This document shows positions 9,501 to 16,703 of a DNA stretch of 38,259 nt, piece after piece. Under the pieces are notes generated by a model. It made no database searches. It saw only the letters and a list, made by a program, of their open reading frames with translations, and was not told the origin of the DNA. Where the stretch lies: positions 1 to 38,259 of IMG/VR virus record IMGVR_UViG_3300044678_003046; one strand, 5' to 3'. This DNA comes from a virus. Position 1 is the stretch's first letter. The number at the start of each line of letters is the position of its first letter. The position numbers and the translations under genes are program-made.

Positions 9501-10049
9501 GTAGTGGACAATCCTAATGCACTCAATCTCATCGTTGAATGGACAAAGGTTTTTCAAGAGGTTGGGTTGAGTACGCTGATTCTGTGTGAGCAGATTGAGC
9601 ATGGCAAAGCAATCGACCAGGCTTTGTGGACAGCTACTGGAGATGTATTCATCCCGCACTTGTTTATCCATGGTGAAGAAGCTACGGAAGTTCGTGCCAA
9701 TGCGCTAAAAGACTTCGGTGAGCGAAAGTTGCCAGTACTAGTGGCAAGTACAATCCTTGATGAAGGCGTGGACGTGCCTACAATTGATGCTCTCATTTTA
9801 GCCGGATCCCGTAAGAGCCGGATCAAGACCATGCAGCGCCTGGGTAGAGGCTTGCGAGGCAGCAAACTAATTGCAGTAGAGTTTGCCAACTTCACCAATG
9901 ATTACCTGCTCAAGCATAGTTTGGAGCGTTGGGAAGACTACAAGAAGGAAGAGTGTTTTCCTCTGATTCAGAGTGGGCCTGATGTAGCACTAGTAAGAAA
10001 GATTTGGACGCAAGATGCTGAAAGTAACGGACCTCCGCCCAGGAGATGA
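6531..10049 (+). CDS. uvsW: UvsW-like SF2 DNA helicase containing two inteins
   Basis: The 1172-residue frame encodes a helicase of about 498 residues once two inteins (140-474 and 563-901) are removed; T4 UvsW is 503. The N-terminus has the UvsW DNA-binding domain with 'WDGR' at 53-56. Spliced motifs are Walker A 'ATNAGK/TEVA', motif Ia 'IATVDTL', motif II 'FVDE/CHHAGS', motif III 'LSGTPMDRTDG' and motif VI 'QRLGRGLRG' with arginine fingers. UvsW unwinds branched DNA and R-loops, and in T4 it moves replication from origin-dependent to recombination-dependent mode. Both inteins interrupt the ATP-binding motifs, so the helicase should be inactive until both splice. RecA, gp46/47, SSB and UvsY-like genes downstream fit the same pathway. 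It overlaps the next gene by 35 bases. Confidence 0.9.
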   Translation: MSEESSVTADVHIDVYGPTSKISGPYPKSAVRMVTSYPVEGAQFSQSYRKGVWDGRKHLFRLTSETFPTGLLSLVKEACELAGANVIVTDHRTSPQPRSGSFDLVGVRMDGKYAYQLEAAKKAVEAKRGVLRMATNAGKCLHPDTPVMLFDGSVAAAKNIRVGNLLMGPDSLPRAVQSTCTGTGPMYRIVPNLGDPWICNDVHVLTLRDSRRTGKHANEVVDIELPEYFKLSTNRRRLLKQFSTGVNYPAIPDPSIDPYFLGVWFGDGRKDLKQGVQVTMMDSEIVDLLSDTCKSWSLNLIKYASESSGRADTYALVTPRGETNPLLTEMRRVCGDASTLPLSCLRGSERVRLLFLAGLLDTDGHLEVNSKWFEITQVRATYAEGIRDLARSLGFRVNVKPKVVNGVTYHRLHIYGDLHKIPTRLPRKQAKKRKQPYRLNTGFRVEPLGVGDYAGFTLDGDGRFLLGDFTVTHNTEVACAITRYLEMPTIFMVTTRELLHQSRARFMKRLGATEEEIGIVGDGVWNPGTWVTIATVDTLESRFEQQSCQDLLKGCEVLFVDECVDEYSVISTESGYSYAKDIKVGDVVVTHSGMKPVTRVTTHTREGVKLHASDGLSLLCSVEHPIAVVRNGKLTYIYADSVSVDDVLLERMSPSRPLADFSLSAYLAGLFAGGGHWHSTNKVRFSYRKDFEFWETVVPSLLTKAYPDSSTCVSTNARGGHTLTVSSDAFLLDLAALGFSVRQNKYKHLPLHPNMRSYISGLFDAKGFVDLKSNRCGIQTTCYALMVALQRFLRDNNIAARLQVCPKKSQQNPGYRVVVPSVSTTEFSSLCPGFLPRKQLASKRHGRLPSVFDSEVTAIASSVNARPVLVTKVDTGLSLNTVEFEVEEDHTFVANGLLTHNCHHAGSETWYDVCTACPANYRYGLSGTPMDRTDGANLRLLATIGPVIVDIPNKFLVENGISAKTYVIFSKITAPVLPKKLAYASAYKQGVVDNPNALNLIVEWTKVFQEVGLSTLILCEQIEHGKAIDQALWTATGDVFIPHLFIHGEEATEVRANALKDFGERKLPVLVASTILDEGVDVPTIDALILAGSRKSRIKTMQRLGRGLRGSKLIAVEFANFTNDYLLKHSLERWEDYKKEECFPLIQSGPDVALVRKIWTQDAESNGPPPRR
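6948..7952 (+). other. intein 1 of UvsW, in Walker A, with LAGLIDADG endonuclease
   Basis: 335 residues, from Cys140 to Asn474 of the helicase frame. It starts 'CLHPDTPVML', a standard N-splicing block, and ends 'FTVTHN' before Thr, giving Cys1, His-Asn at the end and Thr at +1. The extein junction is AGK/TEV, exactly between the Lys and Thr of the P-loop. Two LAGLIDADG-type helices are visible: 'FLGVWFGDG' and 'FLAGLLDTDG'. Each keeps the acidic residue before the final Gly, so the homing endonuclease may be active. An N-D-V-H run near residue 195 may be the splicing block B histidine. Confidence 0.93.
8217..9233 (+). other. intein 2 of UvsW, in the DECH box, with decayed LAGLIDADG domain
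   Basis: 339 residues, from Cys563 to Asn901. It starts 'CVDEYSVIST', carries a block B 'CSVEHP', and ends 'VANGLLTHN' before Cys, so Cys1, His-Asn and a Cys +1 nucleophile are all present. The junction is VDE/CHH, inside motif II, and removing it restores a DECHH box. The two endonuclease helices read 'LAGLFAGGG' and 'ISGLFDAKG': the catalytic acid before the final Gly is Gly in the first and Lys in the second. Splicing looks intact but the homing activity is probably lost, unlike in intein 1. Confidence 0.93.
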
Positions 10050-10431
10050 ACTTCTCGGCTGGATGAAGTTGGGGTTTGCGTTGCGAAAAGACCGAAACGC
10101 AGCTACAGGCATGCCTTTTCGTTATGTACCTAGTACACCAGCTAGATATAGCCTGGACGACCTAAGCAAGTTCACTGGTCTTCTTATTCACAACGACGTT
10201 ACACAAGGCATTCTGAGTGTGGAGGTTCAAGAAATGAACCGCTACGCCATGGCAGTGTCGTCTCCCCTGCCGGTGGACATTCCGTATTTGGCGTTGTCTA
10301 GACTCCGCAGGCTGTCTAAAGTAAACTTTCCTGGAAAGCCTCAGAATCCGTACAGACCTACGCAAATAGCGATCGGTAGCCACAACAGAAATTATCGCAC
10401 TACCGAAGAGGTATCGCTGCGATGGACTTGA
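10015..10431 (+). CDS. hypothetical protein with N-terminal GD-x-x-GW motif
   Basis: 138 residues, not recognised. The start ATG lies 35 bases inside the end of the helicase gene. The N-terminus 'LRPGDELLGWMKLGFALRK' resembles 'IQSGDWIGWWRVSHPTKL' at the start of the next protein, which suggests a shared small domain. The rest is basic, with 'RLRRLSKVNFPGKPQNPYRP' and a basic C-terminus that could contact nucleic acid. It sits between UvsW and the J-domain gene in the replication operon. Confidence 0.4.
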   Translation: MLKVTDLRPGDELLGWMKLGFALRKDRNAATGMPFRYVPSTPARYSLDDLSKFTGLLIHNDVTQGILSVEVQEMNRYAMAVSSPLPVDIPYLALSRLRRLSKVNFPGKPQNPYRPTQIAIGSHNRNYRTTEEVSLRWT

Positions 10432-10790
10432 CGCCAATACAATCCGGAGACTGGATTGGTTGGTGGAGAGTATCACACCCCACCAAGCTAGTACTCCGCT
10501 ACATAAAGTACTCCATACCCAATGCATACCGTAATATGGTGAACGGGGTATGGTATGTGCACGAAAAGTATGTAGACAGTATTAGGCAGATAGATGCCTC
10601 AGCCGCAGCTAGTACTGAACAGCCTTCCGACCCCTACGCGGTTCTTCACTTGCTACCCACTGCCCCACCGGCTATTATAAAGGCCGCTTGGCGGGAACTC
10701 GCAAAGATACTGCATCCGGACCACGGGGGGGACTCCGAAGCGTTCATGCGAGCAAAAACAGCGTACGAAACTCTCATGACCAAGAGGTGA
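10422..10790 (+). CDS. J-domain (DnaJ-like) co-chaperone
   Basis: 122 residues in two parts. Residues 1-58 form a small domain with 'GDWIGWW' and 'NGVWYVHEKYVDSI'. Residues 70-121 are a J domain: 'DPYAVLHLLPTAPPAIIKAAW', then the HPD signature at 98-100 within 'LHPDHGGD', then a helix with 'FMRAKTAYETL'. J domains stimulate the ATPase of host DnaK (HSP70). There is no Gly/Phe or zinc region, so this is a minimal type III form. Its place just before the helicase genes recalls phage lambda, where DnaJ/DnaK free the helicase at the origin. A role in helicase loading or replisome assembly is inferred from position only. Confidence 0.85.
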   Translation: MDLTPIQSGDWIGWWRVSHPTKLVLRYIKYSIPNAYRNMVNGVWYVHEKYVDSIRQIDASAAASTEQPSDPYAVLHLLPTAPPAIIKAAWRELAKILHPDHGGDSEAFMRAKTAYETLMTKR

Positions 10791-10792
10791 CT

Positions 10793-11428
10793 GTGGGTGT
10801 AGATATAATCGCCATGGTTCAGGCGCAGCGCCTTGCAACCTTGAACCGCAGCATTGCAGCTACTGAAAACCATGAGCGCAGGGTGGCAAATATCGCCACG
10901 AAAACTAGCGCATTGCTTAATGGAGAGACGGAACTCCACACTGAACACCTGGAAGAGTATTGTGCCCGTTCGGCGTATTACCGTTTATTGGAAGAGTACA
11001 CACGCAAGCCATACCACGGTATGACTGGACAAGCTTTCACTCCAAAGGGCTTGTCGCTTTGGAAGCGTGTTACTTCAGCTCTGAAAGCCTCAGGAGTTGA
11101 CTTGGAGACTTTCTTACGTGCACAGTTTACTTGGTTTCACGAGAAGTTTCGTACAGCACCAAAGCCAGTGCAGTTGACTACTGATGCAGCAGTTGTTCGC
11201 GCTGCATCAGTAAAACCTGTACAGGTGCGAACTTCCAATATAGAGGCGAACATACCTATTGGTGATTTGTTTCGTAGGTGTGAAAAGCAAATGACTGATT
11301 TGATGCGGGCACAAAAGATGTCTAGAGAAGAAGTGTACCGTAATTTAGTTCTTCCCGGTCTAGCTGTATTTCCAGATAAGTTCTTGAACGCAGACCCCTT
11401 GTGGAAGAAAGTCAAGTCTAATGGCTGA
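10793..11428 (+). CDS. hypothetical protein, possible helicase loader
   Basis: 211 residues. GTG 10793 was chosen because AGAGG lies 5 bases upstream; the longer open frame would run deep inside the J-domain gene. The protein is helical and basic, with 'YHGMTGQAFTPKGLSLWKRV', a helix with 'FLRAQFTWFHEKF', and a C-terminal domain 'DLFRRCEKQMTDLMRAQKMS'. No family is recognised. It overlaps the replicative helicase gene by 8 bases and lies directly upstream of it, the usual place for a helicase loader or primosome partner (compare T4 gp59 next to gp32/gp41). That role is a guess from context. Confidence 0.4.
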   Translation: MGVDIIAMVQAQRLATLNRSIAATENHERRVANIATKTSALLNGETELHTEHLEEYCARSAYYRLLEEYTRKPYHGMTGQAFTPKGLSLWKRVTSALKASGVDLETFLRAQFTWFHEKFRTAPKPVQLTTDAAVVRAASVKPVQVRTSNIEANIPIGDLFRRCEKQMTDLMRAQKMSREEVYRNLVLPGLAVFPDKFLNADPLWKKVKSNG

Positions 11429-12824
11429 AAATCCCCTGATGTATACGGAAGAGTACCAAACACGGGTACTCTCCTACATGTTGGCTAACTCTTCTTTTCG
11501 AGAGATAGCTGGAGAAACTGTAGATGCTTCCCATTTTGCAAACAGAGCATTGCAGTGGTACTTTGTACAAATAAAGACAGCCCATATTCCGCTTACTCCG
11601 ATTACGCTTCGTGAAGAGCTAATCAAAGCAGCGAAGACCAAAGTCATCAAAGAGTCCGAGGTTGACAAGGTCGCGAGTTATTACGCTCACATCGTAAAGC
11701 CTCCGTTACCGTTCGAAGAACAGCACATACAAGATACGTTTGCTAAGTTCATTCGCACGCAGTCCATGAAGCAGGCTATCCTTGACTCATTGGACTTGAT
11801 AAAGGAAGAACGCTGGGATGAGGTAGTTCAGGTTGTAGAAAAGGCACGTAACACAGGAATGGACGTGCTTACTGTAGGTACGAACTACTTCAAAGAGTTT
11901 GAAGAACGCCTAAACAACCGACTAGTTCGGGAGGAAGAAAGAAAGCTGTCAACCGGTATTGCCGAGCTTGACGAGCTTACTTTTGGTGGTCTTAAGACCA
12001 AGCAGATGGGCTTGATTATCGGCGGCTCAGGTCGTGGTAAGTCCATCTTCCTTGAATGGTTAGGTCGTGTGGCTATCCTTCTTGGCCAACAGGTCGTTTA
12101 CTATACACTGGAGCTGTCTGCAGAAGACATCGCTGACCGATTTGACTCCTTGTTTTGTCACATCAAGCCTAACGATTTGAAATCCATGAACGACGCTGCG
12201 TACAAGCAGCTTCATGGGTATCACCAACGCTTCGGTAACAACCTCATAATCAAGGAGTATCCAGAAGATGAGGCCACCATCCACACTATTAAAGCGCACT
12301 ACAAGCAACTAGCGTCTATTGGTGTTACGCCTGGATTGGTCATCATTGACTACCTAGATTTGATGAAGCCTCATCGCACTTACGGTGACGTGAACCAAGA
12401 GCAAGCGGCCGTGGCTAAGGCTACGCGAGGTATGGCAAAGGAGTTTAACACGCGCATATGGTCCGCTCTGCAGCTTAACCGCTCTGGTATGGCAATGGAG
12501 ACAGCAGACGAGACGGGAATTGGAGGGTCTATCTCCCGCCTATACACTGCTGACATGTCAATTATCTTGGCACAGACCAAGGATGAGAAGGAAGACGGGG
12601 TCATGCGCCTGTTCATAAACAAGAACCGAAATGGTCCTGCGCTTCGCACTGTGAAAATTGCCACAGATTTCGGGCACATGCAGTTCTACGCTGGTCCTGT
12701 TAAAGACTCCGCTTTGCAGAGCGGAAAGGCGAGTGCTACTGTGGAGGAGATCGAAGCAGGCGAACGTCACGAAGAGCTTGCTCAAATTCCTGATTTTGCA
12801 ACTGGTGATGTAGTCCTTGACTGA
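11421..12824 (+). CDS. replicative DNA helicase, DnaB/gp41 family
   Basis: 467 residues. An N-terminal helical domain (about 1-150) precedes a RecA-fold motor. Walker A is 'GGSGRGKS' at 201-208, a DnaB-type 'YYTLELSAEDIADRF' follows, Walker B is 'LVIIDYLDLM', and a 'QLNRSG' sensor with an 'INKNRNGP' segment is present. The family forms a hexameric ring that unwinds the lagging-strand template 5' to 3' and recruits primase. The acidic end 'EELAQIPDFATGDVVLD' could dock a partner. It is flanked by a possible loader upstream and the primase two genes downstream, so these form a primosome cluster. Confidence 0.92.
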   Translation: MAENPLMYTEEYQTRVLSYMLANSSFREIAGETVDASHFANRALQWYFVQIKTAHIPLTPITLREELIKAAKTKVIKESEVDKVASYYAHIVKPPLPFEEQHIQDTFAKFIRTQSMKQAILDSLDLIKEERWDEVVQVVEKARNTGMDVLTVGTNYFKEFEERLNNRLVREEERKLSTGIAELDELTFGGLKTKQMGLIIGGSGRGKSIFLEWLGRVAILLGQQVVYYTLELSAEDIADRFDSLFCHIKPNDLKSMNDAAYKQLHGYHQRFGNNLIIKEYPEDEATIHTIKAHYKQLASIGVTPGLVIIDYLDLMKPHRTYGDVNQEQAAVAKATRGMAKEFNTRIWSALQLNRSGMAMETADETGIGGSISRLYTADMSIILAQTKDEKEDGVMRLFINKNRNGPALRTVKIATDFGHMQFYAGPVKDSALQSGKASATVEEIEAGERHEELAQIPDFATGDVVLD

Positions 12825-13278
12825 CTTTCTAACCTGGGCGCATAAACAAATGTTAACTGCCGTCAACGAAGAACACGAGTGCAGCTTTTGTGGAACTAAA
12901 GTAGAAAAGCTAGCGGTGAAGTCAGATAACAGTGACAAAGTGATTTGTCACAATTGTGTGTACGACCTACAAGTGGTGCTTGGTAAACTTCCCGCTGGTG
13001 CGCTACAGTGTGCGCGTTGCGGATTCTACCAGTTCGTAGTTGCACATTACGCGAACAATTTGAAAGTGGCGTTCGCTTACCTTTCACAAGACGACAAGGG
13101 AACAGCTGTGTACGGAGCCGTGCAATCTAGTGCTGCGTGGGATCGTAGGTCTTCTAAGTTCTTGCACGCGGATTGTGGACAATGTGCAAAGAAGATTCCT
13201 TTTAAGCGAATATGGGAGAGTCCTTACATCCTGCCTCACGAACAGAGAGTATCTCCGATGCCTCCAGAACCTCTTTGA
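12817..13278 (+). CDS. zinc-ribbon protein of unknown function
   Basis: 153 residues with four CxxC pairs: CSFC (about 22-25), CHNC (about 44-47), CARC (about 65-68) and CGQC, enough for two zinc ribbons. The start may be TTG 12817, which overlaps the helicase stop by 8 bases, or ATG 12850; neither has a strong ribosome site, so the N-terminus is uncertain. The gene sits between helicase and primase in one operon, so a role in replication or transcription is likely but unproved. Confidence 0.5.
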   Translation: MTDFLTWAHKQMLTAVNEEHECSFCGTKVEKLAVKSDNSDKVICHNCVYDLQVVLGKLPAGALQCARCGFYQFVVAHYANNLKVAFAYLSQDDKGTAVYGAVQSSAAWDRRSSKFLHADCGQCAKKIPFKRIWESPYILPHEQRVSPMPPEPL

Positions 13279-13294
13279 GCCACTAGGAGTTTTC

Positions 13295-14374
13295 ATGCTG
13301 TTTCGCAGAGTTCAAGAAGACTTTGACTGGGACGGATACCTCCACGCTACATTGGACGTGAAGCACACACCGAGCGAGGAGCTTCGTGTTTGCTGCTTTG
13401 CTTGTGGCGACAATGACTTCAAGCTGTACGTCAATCCGACCAAGCGAAAGTTTAATTGCTTCAAATGTGGTTTCTCTTCGGGTAAGTACGACACTTTTGA
13501 TTTTGTAGCAAAGGCAGAGAACACGCCTAAGCACTTAGCCATCAAACGTTTGGTGCAAGAGTACGCACGTACCACACCTGACGACCCGATGTGCTTAATC
13601 CAGCAACTGGACGAGACAAAGATATCCGAGCCGGTAGTAATCACTCCCATCAAAACTATTCGCAGTCTTCCAAGTGCGTGCAAGCCTCTCACTTCTAGAG
13701 ACGAACAAAACGCTCCATTCTGGGATTACTTGATCTCTCGTGGCATTACTGAAAAAGAAATAAAGGCAGTACGGTTTCATTACGTACCAGAACATTCGTG
13801 TGCTGTATATGATTCAAAACGAAAACGAAGAGGCAATATTGGTCGTCGTGTGGTTGTTCCTATTTATGGTGGCGACAATTCCCTCGTGTCATGGCAGGCT
13901 AGAGTCATTGATCCAGCCTACGCAGGCAGCGATAAGTACCTCTCAGCGCCGGAATCAGAGCTAGCAAAAACTTTTTGGCCGTATGTACGTCCGTATGGAA
14001 ATCATGCTATACTTGTTGAAGGAGTTCTTGACGCGCTTGCGGTTCGTAGAATTCCAGAAACATCATCATACGCCACTTTTTCAAAAAAGATTTCACTAGA
14101 ACAGATCTTGCTCCTAAAGTCATGGGGAGTTGAAGAGGTCACAGTGTTCTGGGATAGGCGAGATGCACGCAAAGAGATAATGCGTGCAGTGCCAGACTTG
14201 CACATGCACTTCCGAAAAGTGTATGTTAGTCGCATGACCGGCTGGCCTGCACACATGGATGCAGGTAACACACTTGCAGAAATTAACGGTGCTGATATGC
14301 TTAAGCTGGCACTAGAGGATTGTGTGGATACATACAATACTTTGGAGTACAGCAAATGGCAGATCACGTTTTAA
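13295..14374 (+). CDS. DNA primase with zinc-binding and Toprim domains
   Basis: 359 residues. ATG 13295 follows AGGAG by 5 bases, so the longer open frame upstream is not used. The N-terminus has a zinc-binding domain with C-x2-C pairs at about 34/37 and 55/58 ('CFACG', 'CFKCGF'), as in CHC2-type primases. A Toprim domain has 'LVEGVLDAL' with the metal-binding Glu at 242 and a later 'VFWDRRDA'. It makes RNA primers for lagging-strand synthesis with the helicase upstream. It is close in length to T4 gp61 (342). It overlaps the next gene by 19 bases. Confidence 0.88.
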   Translation: MLFRRVQEDFDWDGYLHATLDVKHTPSEELRVCCFACGDNDFKLYVNPTKRKFNCFKCGFSSGKYDTFDFVAKAENTPKHLAIKRLVQEYARTTPDDPMCLIQQLDETKISEPVVITPIKTIRSLPSACKPLTSRDEQNAPFWDYLISRGITEKEIKAVRFHYVPEHSCAVYDSKRKRRGNIGRRVVVPIYGGDNSLVSWQARVIDPAYAGSDKYLSAPESELAKTFWPYVRPYGNHAILVEGVLDALAVRRIPETSSYATFSKKISLEQILLLKSWGVEEVTVFWDRRDARKEIMRAVPDLHMHFRKVYVSRMTGWPAHMDAGNTLAEINGADMLKLALEDCVDTYNTLEYSKWQITF

Positions 14375-14799
14375 ACCGCATCGTGTTTGTCAAGGACCCA
14401 ACCGTACTTCCTGAGAATGAAAAGCATCACGAAGTAGTAGATTCCCTGGCAAAGGCAAACAAGTTGGTTGTACTACTGTCTCACGGTAACAAGTACAACT
14501 TTCCTGCTGGTTGGATACTGCCTTCGAACGTTAAACTCCTGGAGTACGACTTAGAGATGCCCAGCATAAAAGCTGCAGTTAGTCGTATTCGCACGCTGTT
14601 GCGTGAACATAATGTGGAGGTGCACTCTCGCCACCTTGACGAGCGTGACACTTTACCTATAGTCTTGTCAGGTGCACTCGTAGCTGTGCCTACAGGTACC
14701 GAGCTGTCTTTCCTCAACGGACAAACCCAATACGTACGAACTCGCAAGACCCTAGAGACCCCGACGATAGTTGAACAAACGGAGTGGGACATACTATAA
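14356..14799 (+). CDS. hypothetical protein ending in EWDIL
   Basis: 147 residues. ATG 14356 has TTGGAG 8 bases upstream. No family recognised. The first two thirds look alpha/beta ('NKLVVLLSHGNKYNFPAG', 'SIKAAVSRIRTLLREH'). The C-terminus is a linker rich in T and P followed by '...EQTEWDIL'. The same last five residues end the WGR protein at 36569-36907, so this may be a short docking peptide for a shared phage or host partner. The stop overlaps the start of the AAA+ gene (TAATG). Confidence 0.4.
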   Translation: MADHVLNRIVFVKDPTVLPENEKHHEVVDSLAKANKLVVLLSHGNKYNFPAGWILPSNVKLLEYDLEMPSIKAAVSRIRTLLREHNVEVHSRHLDERDTLPIVLSGALVAVPTGTELSFLNGQTQYVRTRKTLETPTIVEQTEWDIL

Positions 14800-15869
14800 T
14801 GGACATCCACACACAGCTCTCTCATGCTGCTATTTCTGTTGTTCCACACAGAGCTAATAGAGAGACTAAGTCATTCTCCGTAAGAGATACGTTTAAGATT
14901 GATACTGGCGTAAAGATGAGCCAGGGAGAGTCTGTAAAAGACTCGAAGGGAAATACAGTTTACTTAGATATCGCGGTTACTGGCTTTGCAACTCCTGGAG
15001 TTCTGACTCCTAGTTTGAATCCAAACTATGTCTTTCCAAAAGAAGAGCTAGTACAGCTACTTCAGGCAATAACGTCAAGAGACACTACGTATCTAGTTGG
15101 TCAATCAGGAACTGGTAAAACAGCCCTGGTAAACCAAGTAGCAGCTCGCCTGAATTACAACGTAGTTCAAATCAATTTCGACGGCCATCTGTCCCGTAGT
15201 GACTTGCTTGGTGACTGGAAAATAGCAAACGGCAACATGCTGTTCCGTTATGGTTTAGTGCCCCTGGCGTTTACAGAGCCCGGAACCATAGTGCTGTTCG
15301 ACGAGATAGACGCGTGCCCGCCAGAAACTGCTTTCGTTTTACAGAGAGCTGTTAGCGAAGACTTGCGTTTCCTCATGCATGAAACAAACCAGATTTTTGA
15401 ACTTCATCCACAGAATTGCATAGTGGGAACCGCAAACACAACAGGTATGGGAGATGATTCAGGTCTCTACGTAGCGGGTACTAACGTACAGAATTTTTCT
15501 TTCTTGAATAGATGGAAGACAGTAATAGCCATTGACTATATTTCCCCTGCAAGCGAAGTAAAGGTGCTGGAGAGCATGTTCCCCGCTGTACATGTGCAGC
15601 CTTTTATTTCTCCCGTAGTCAAGGTTCTATCTGCTGTGCGAGAAGCGTTCAAGGCAGGCACTGTTTCTGTGCCCCTTACTACTCGCGATGGAATTAATTG
15701 GCTTGAAAAACTTACTCGCGTACCTTTCCCGATGAAGTCGGCTAGGTACAGCTTCCTAGACAAGCTTCCGCCTAGCGACGCTTTGGCTGTCGCCAACCTA
15801 ATTCAGCGCCACTTTAAGCTTCCTGAGAAAGACGACAAGAAGTACTTACTAGGGAGCAAGCGTACATGA
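14799..15869 (+). CDS. MoxR/CobS-type AAA+ ATPase
   Basis: 356 residues. Walker A is 'GQSGTGKT' at 101-108, Walker B is 'VLFDEID' with D168/E169, sensor 1 is 'IVGTANTT', and an arginine-bearing 'FLNRWKTVI' follows. This order, with the GxxGxGKT loop and a pre-sensor 'GLVPLAFTEPGTI', is that of MoxR/CobS ATPases. Such proteins act with a VWA-domain partner to load metals or remodel complexes, and the CobT-like VWA gene lies 835 bases downstream. The ATG overlaps the previous stop by one base. Phage copies are often labelled cobaltochelatase subunits, but there is no cobalamin pathway here, so the target is unknown. Confidence 0.88.
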   Translation: MDIHTQLSHAAISVVPHRANRETKSFSVRDTFKIDTGVKMSQGESVKDSKGNTVYLDIAVTGFATPGVLTPSLNPNYVFPKEELVQLLQAITSRDTTYLVGQSGTGKTALVNQVAARLNYNVVQINFDGHLSRSDLLGDWKIANGNMLFRYGLVPLAFTEPGTIVLFDEIDACPPETAFVLQRAVSEDLRFLMHETNQIFELHPQNCIVGTANTTGMGDDSGLYVAGTNVQNFSFLNRWKTVIAIDYISPASEVKVLESMFPAVHVQPFISPVVKVLSAVREAFKAGTVSVPLTTRDGINWLEKLTRVPFPMKSARYSFLDKLPPSDALAVANLIQRHFKLPEKDDKKYLLGSKRT

Positions 15870-16054
15870 CTGCTCCCTACAGACTACGGCTATTCGGCCA
15901 CACACTTTACCTAGAGAAGGCCGGTGTAATTAGCCAAAATTCATGTTGGGTGTGCTTCTACAGTAGCTATATGCACGCAGATGAAAGCCTAGCCAGGCTC
16001 TTGTGGAGCTTGCTTACCGAATACGAGAGTGACAAACACTTGGTTGGTTGGTAA
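15866..16054 (+). CDS. small hypothetical protein
   Basis: 62 residues, starting with an ATGA overlap with the AAA+ gene. It contains 'WVCFYSSYMHADESLARLLWSLL', with two Cys and many aromatic residues, and no signal or membrane helix. A terminator follows 10 bases after the stop, so this is the last gene of the operon that begins upstream. Function unknown. Confidence 0.45.
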   Translation: MTAPYRLRLFGHTLYLEKAGVISQNSCWVCFYSSYMHADESLARLLWSLLTEYESDKHLVGW

Positions 16055-16063
16055 CCTTCGCAC

Positions 16064-16088
16064 ACGCCTCCTTCTTGGGGGCGTTTTT
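16064..16088 (+). terminator. rho-independent terminator after the AAA+ operon
   Basis: An 8-base-pair stem (ACGCCTCC with GGGGGCGT, one G-T pair), a 5-base loop and a run of T follow the small gene's stop codon. It closes the + strand operon. The T run also touches the last codon of the reverse-strand metalloprotease gene; on that strand the hairpin has no T tract, so it works mainly for the + strand. Confidence 0.75.
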
Positions 16089-16668
16089 ATTTCTGGTTAA
16101 GTATACCTACCCTCTGCCATCGCACAAACTCTAAGTCATCCTGCAATATCTGTCTTCCAGACTCCGCAGCGTGCGGAAACATCACAGATCCTGGCCATGA
16201 GTCGTGCGTTAAGCCCAAGCAGTGACCAAGCTCGTGCACCAACACTACGGTAGCGTCTTCCACACTTGTGGCCACGTCTAGGCGTATGCGGCAGTTTATG
16301 ACTTCTCCATCGAATTCCTGCAGGCTGGCAAGACCTTGTAGCTGTACTTCTTCGTTTACGTCCGGTAAGTCTGTCTTTTCGAAGTATATGTCTGCTGGAC
16401 GTTCGGCGTCAAAAACAAAGACATCCGCCCCTACTTGCGTGTTCCAATGCTCCATAGCAATATTCATGTGTAGAAAATCTACAAAGCTTATGGAGCTGTC
16501 TAATGCGATCACTAACGGAAACCTGTTACGATTCCAGTGTACTAATTTTCCGCTGGAATTGTACCATACTCCGTTTGCACGCGGTAACCACACCGTTCTG
16601 GGCGCGCAGCTAACTATGCCTATCAAGACTGTAGCTGCTACCACCACTAACAAGCGTATACTACGCAT
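16087..16668 (-). CDS. metzincin-type zinc metalloprotease, lipoprotein
   Basis: 193 residues on the minus strand. Starting at the ATG at 16668, the N-terminus is a lipoprotein signal with hydrophobic core 'LLVVVAATVLIGIVSC', Cys at 21. The zinc site 'HELGHCLGLTHD' lies at 145-156 (HExxHxxGxxH), and 'SVMFP' at 161-165 is a Met-turn, so the fold is a matrixin-like metzincin. It should be exported, lipid-anchored and able to cut a periplasmic or surface protein. It stands alone between the AAA+ and VWA genes, against the direction of its neighbours, like a moron carried for its own effect on the host. The upstream start at 16734 is less likely because it would put a long leader before the signal peptide. 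Confidence 0.82.
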   Translation of the reverse strand: MRSIRLLVVVAATVLIGIVSCAPRTVWLPRANGVWYNSSGKLVHWNRNRFPLVIALDSSISFVDFLHMNIAMEHWNTQVGADVFVFDAERPADIYFEKTDLPDVNEEVQLQGLASLQEFDGEVINCRIRLDVATSVEDATVVLVHELGHCLGLTHDSWPGSVMFPHAAESGRQILQDDLEFVRWQRVGILNQK

Positions 16669-16674
16669 GCAATA

Positions 16675-16683
16675 AGTATAGCA
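16675..16683 (-). promoter_or_regulatory. candidate extended -10 promoter for the metalloprotease
   Basis: On the minus strand the sequence reads TGC-TATACT six bases before the ATG, an extended -10 element. Transcription would start at or next to the ATG at 16668, so the mRNA may be leaderless; no ribosome site is visible. The matching -35 is weak. A second TATACT on the plus strand at 16657-16662 faces it as an inverted repeat and could serve the VWA gene. Confidence 0.4.
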
Positions 16684-16703
16684 GTTTATTTTAGGAAGAA
16701 AAT

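Noticed and set aside
16064-16088. Bidirectional terminator serving the reverse protease gene
   Set aside because: On the minus strand the hairpin is not followed by a T run; that gene's end has no clear terminator.
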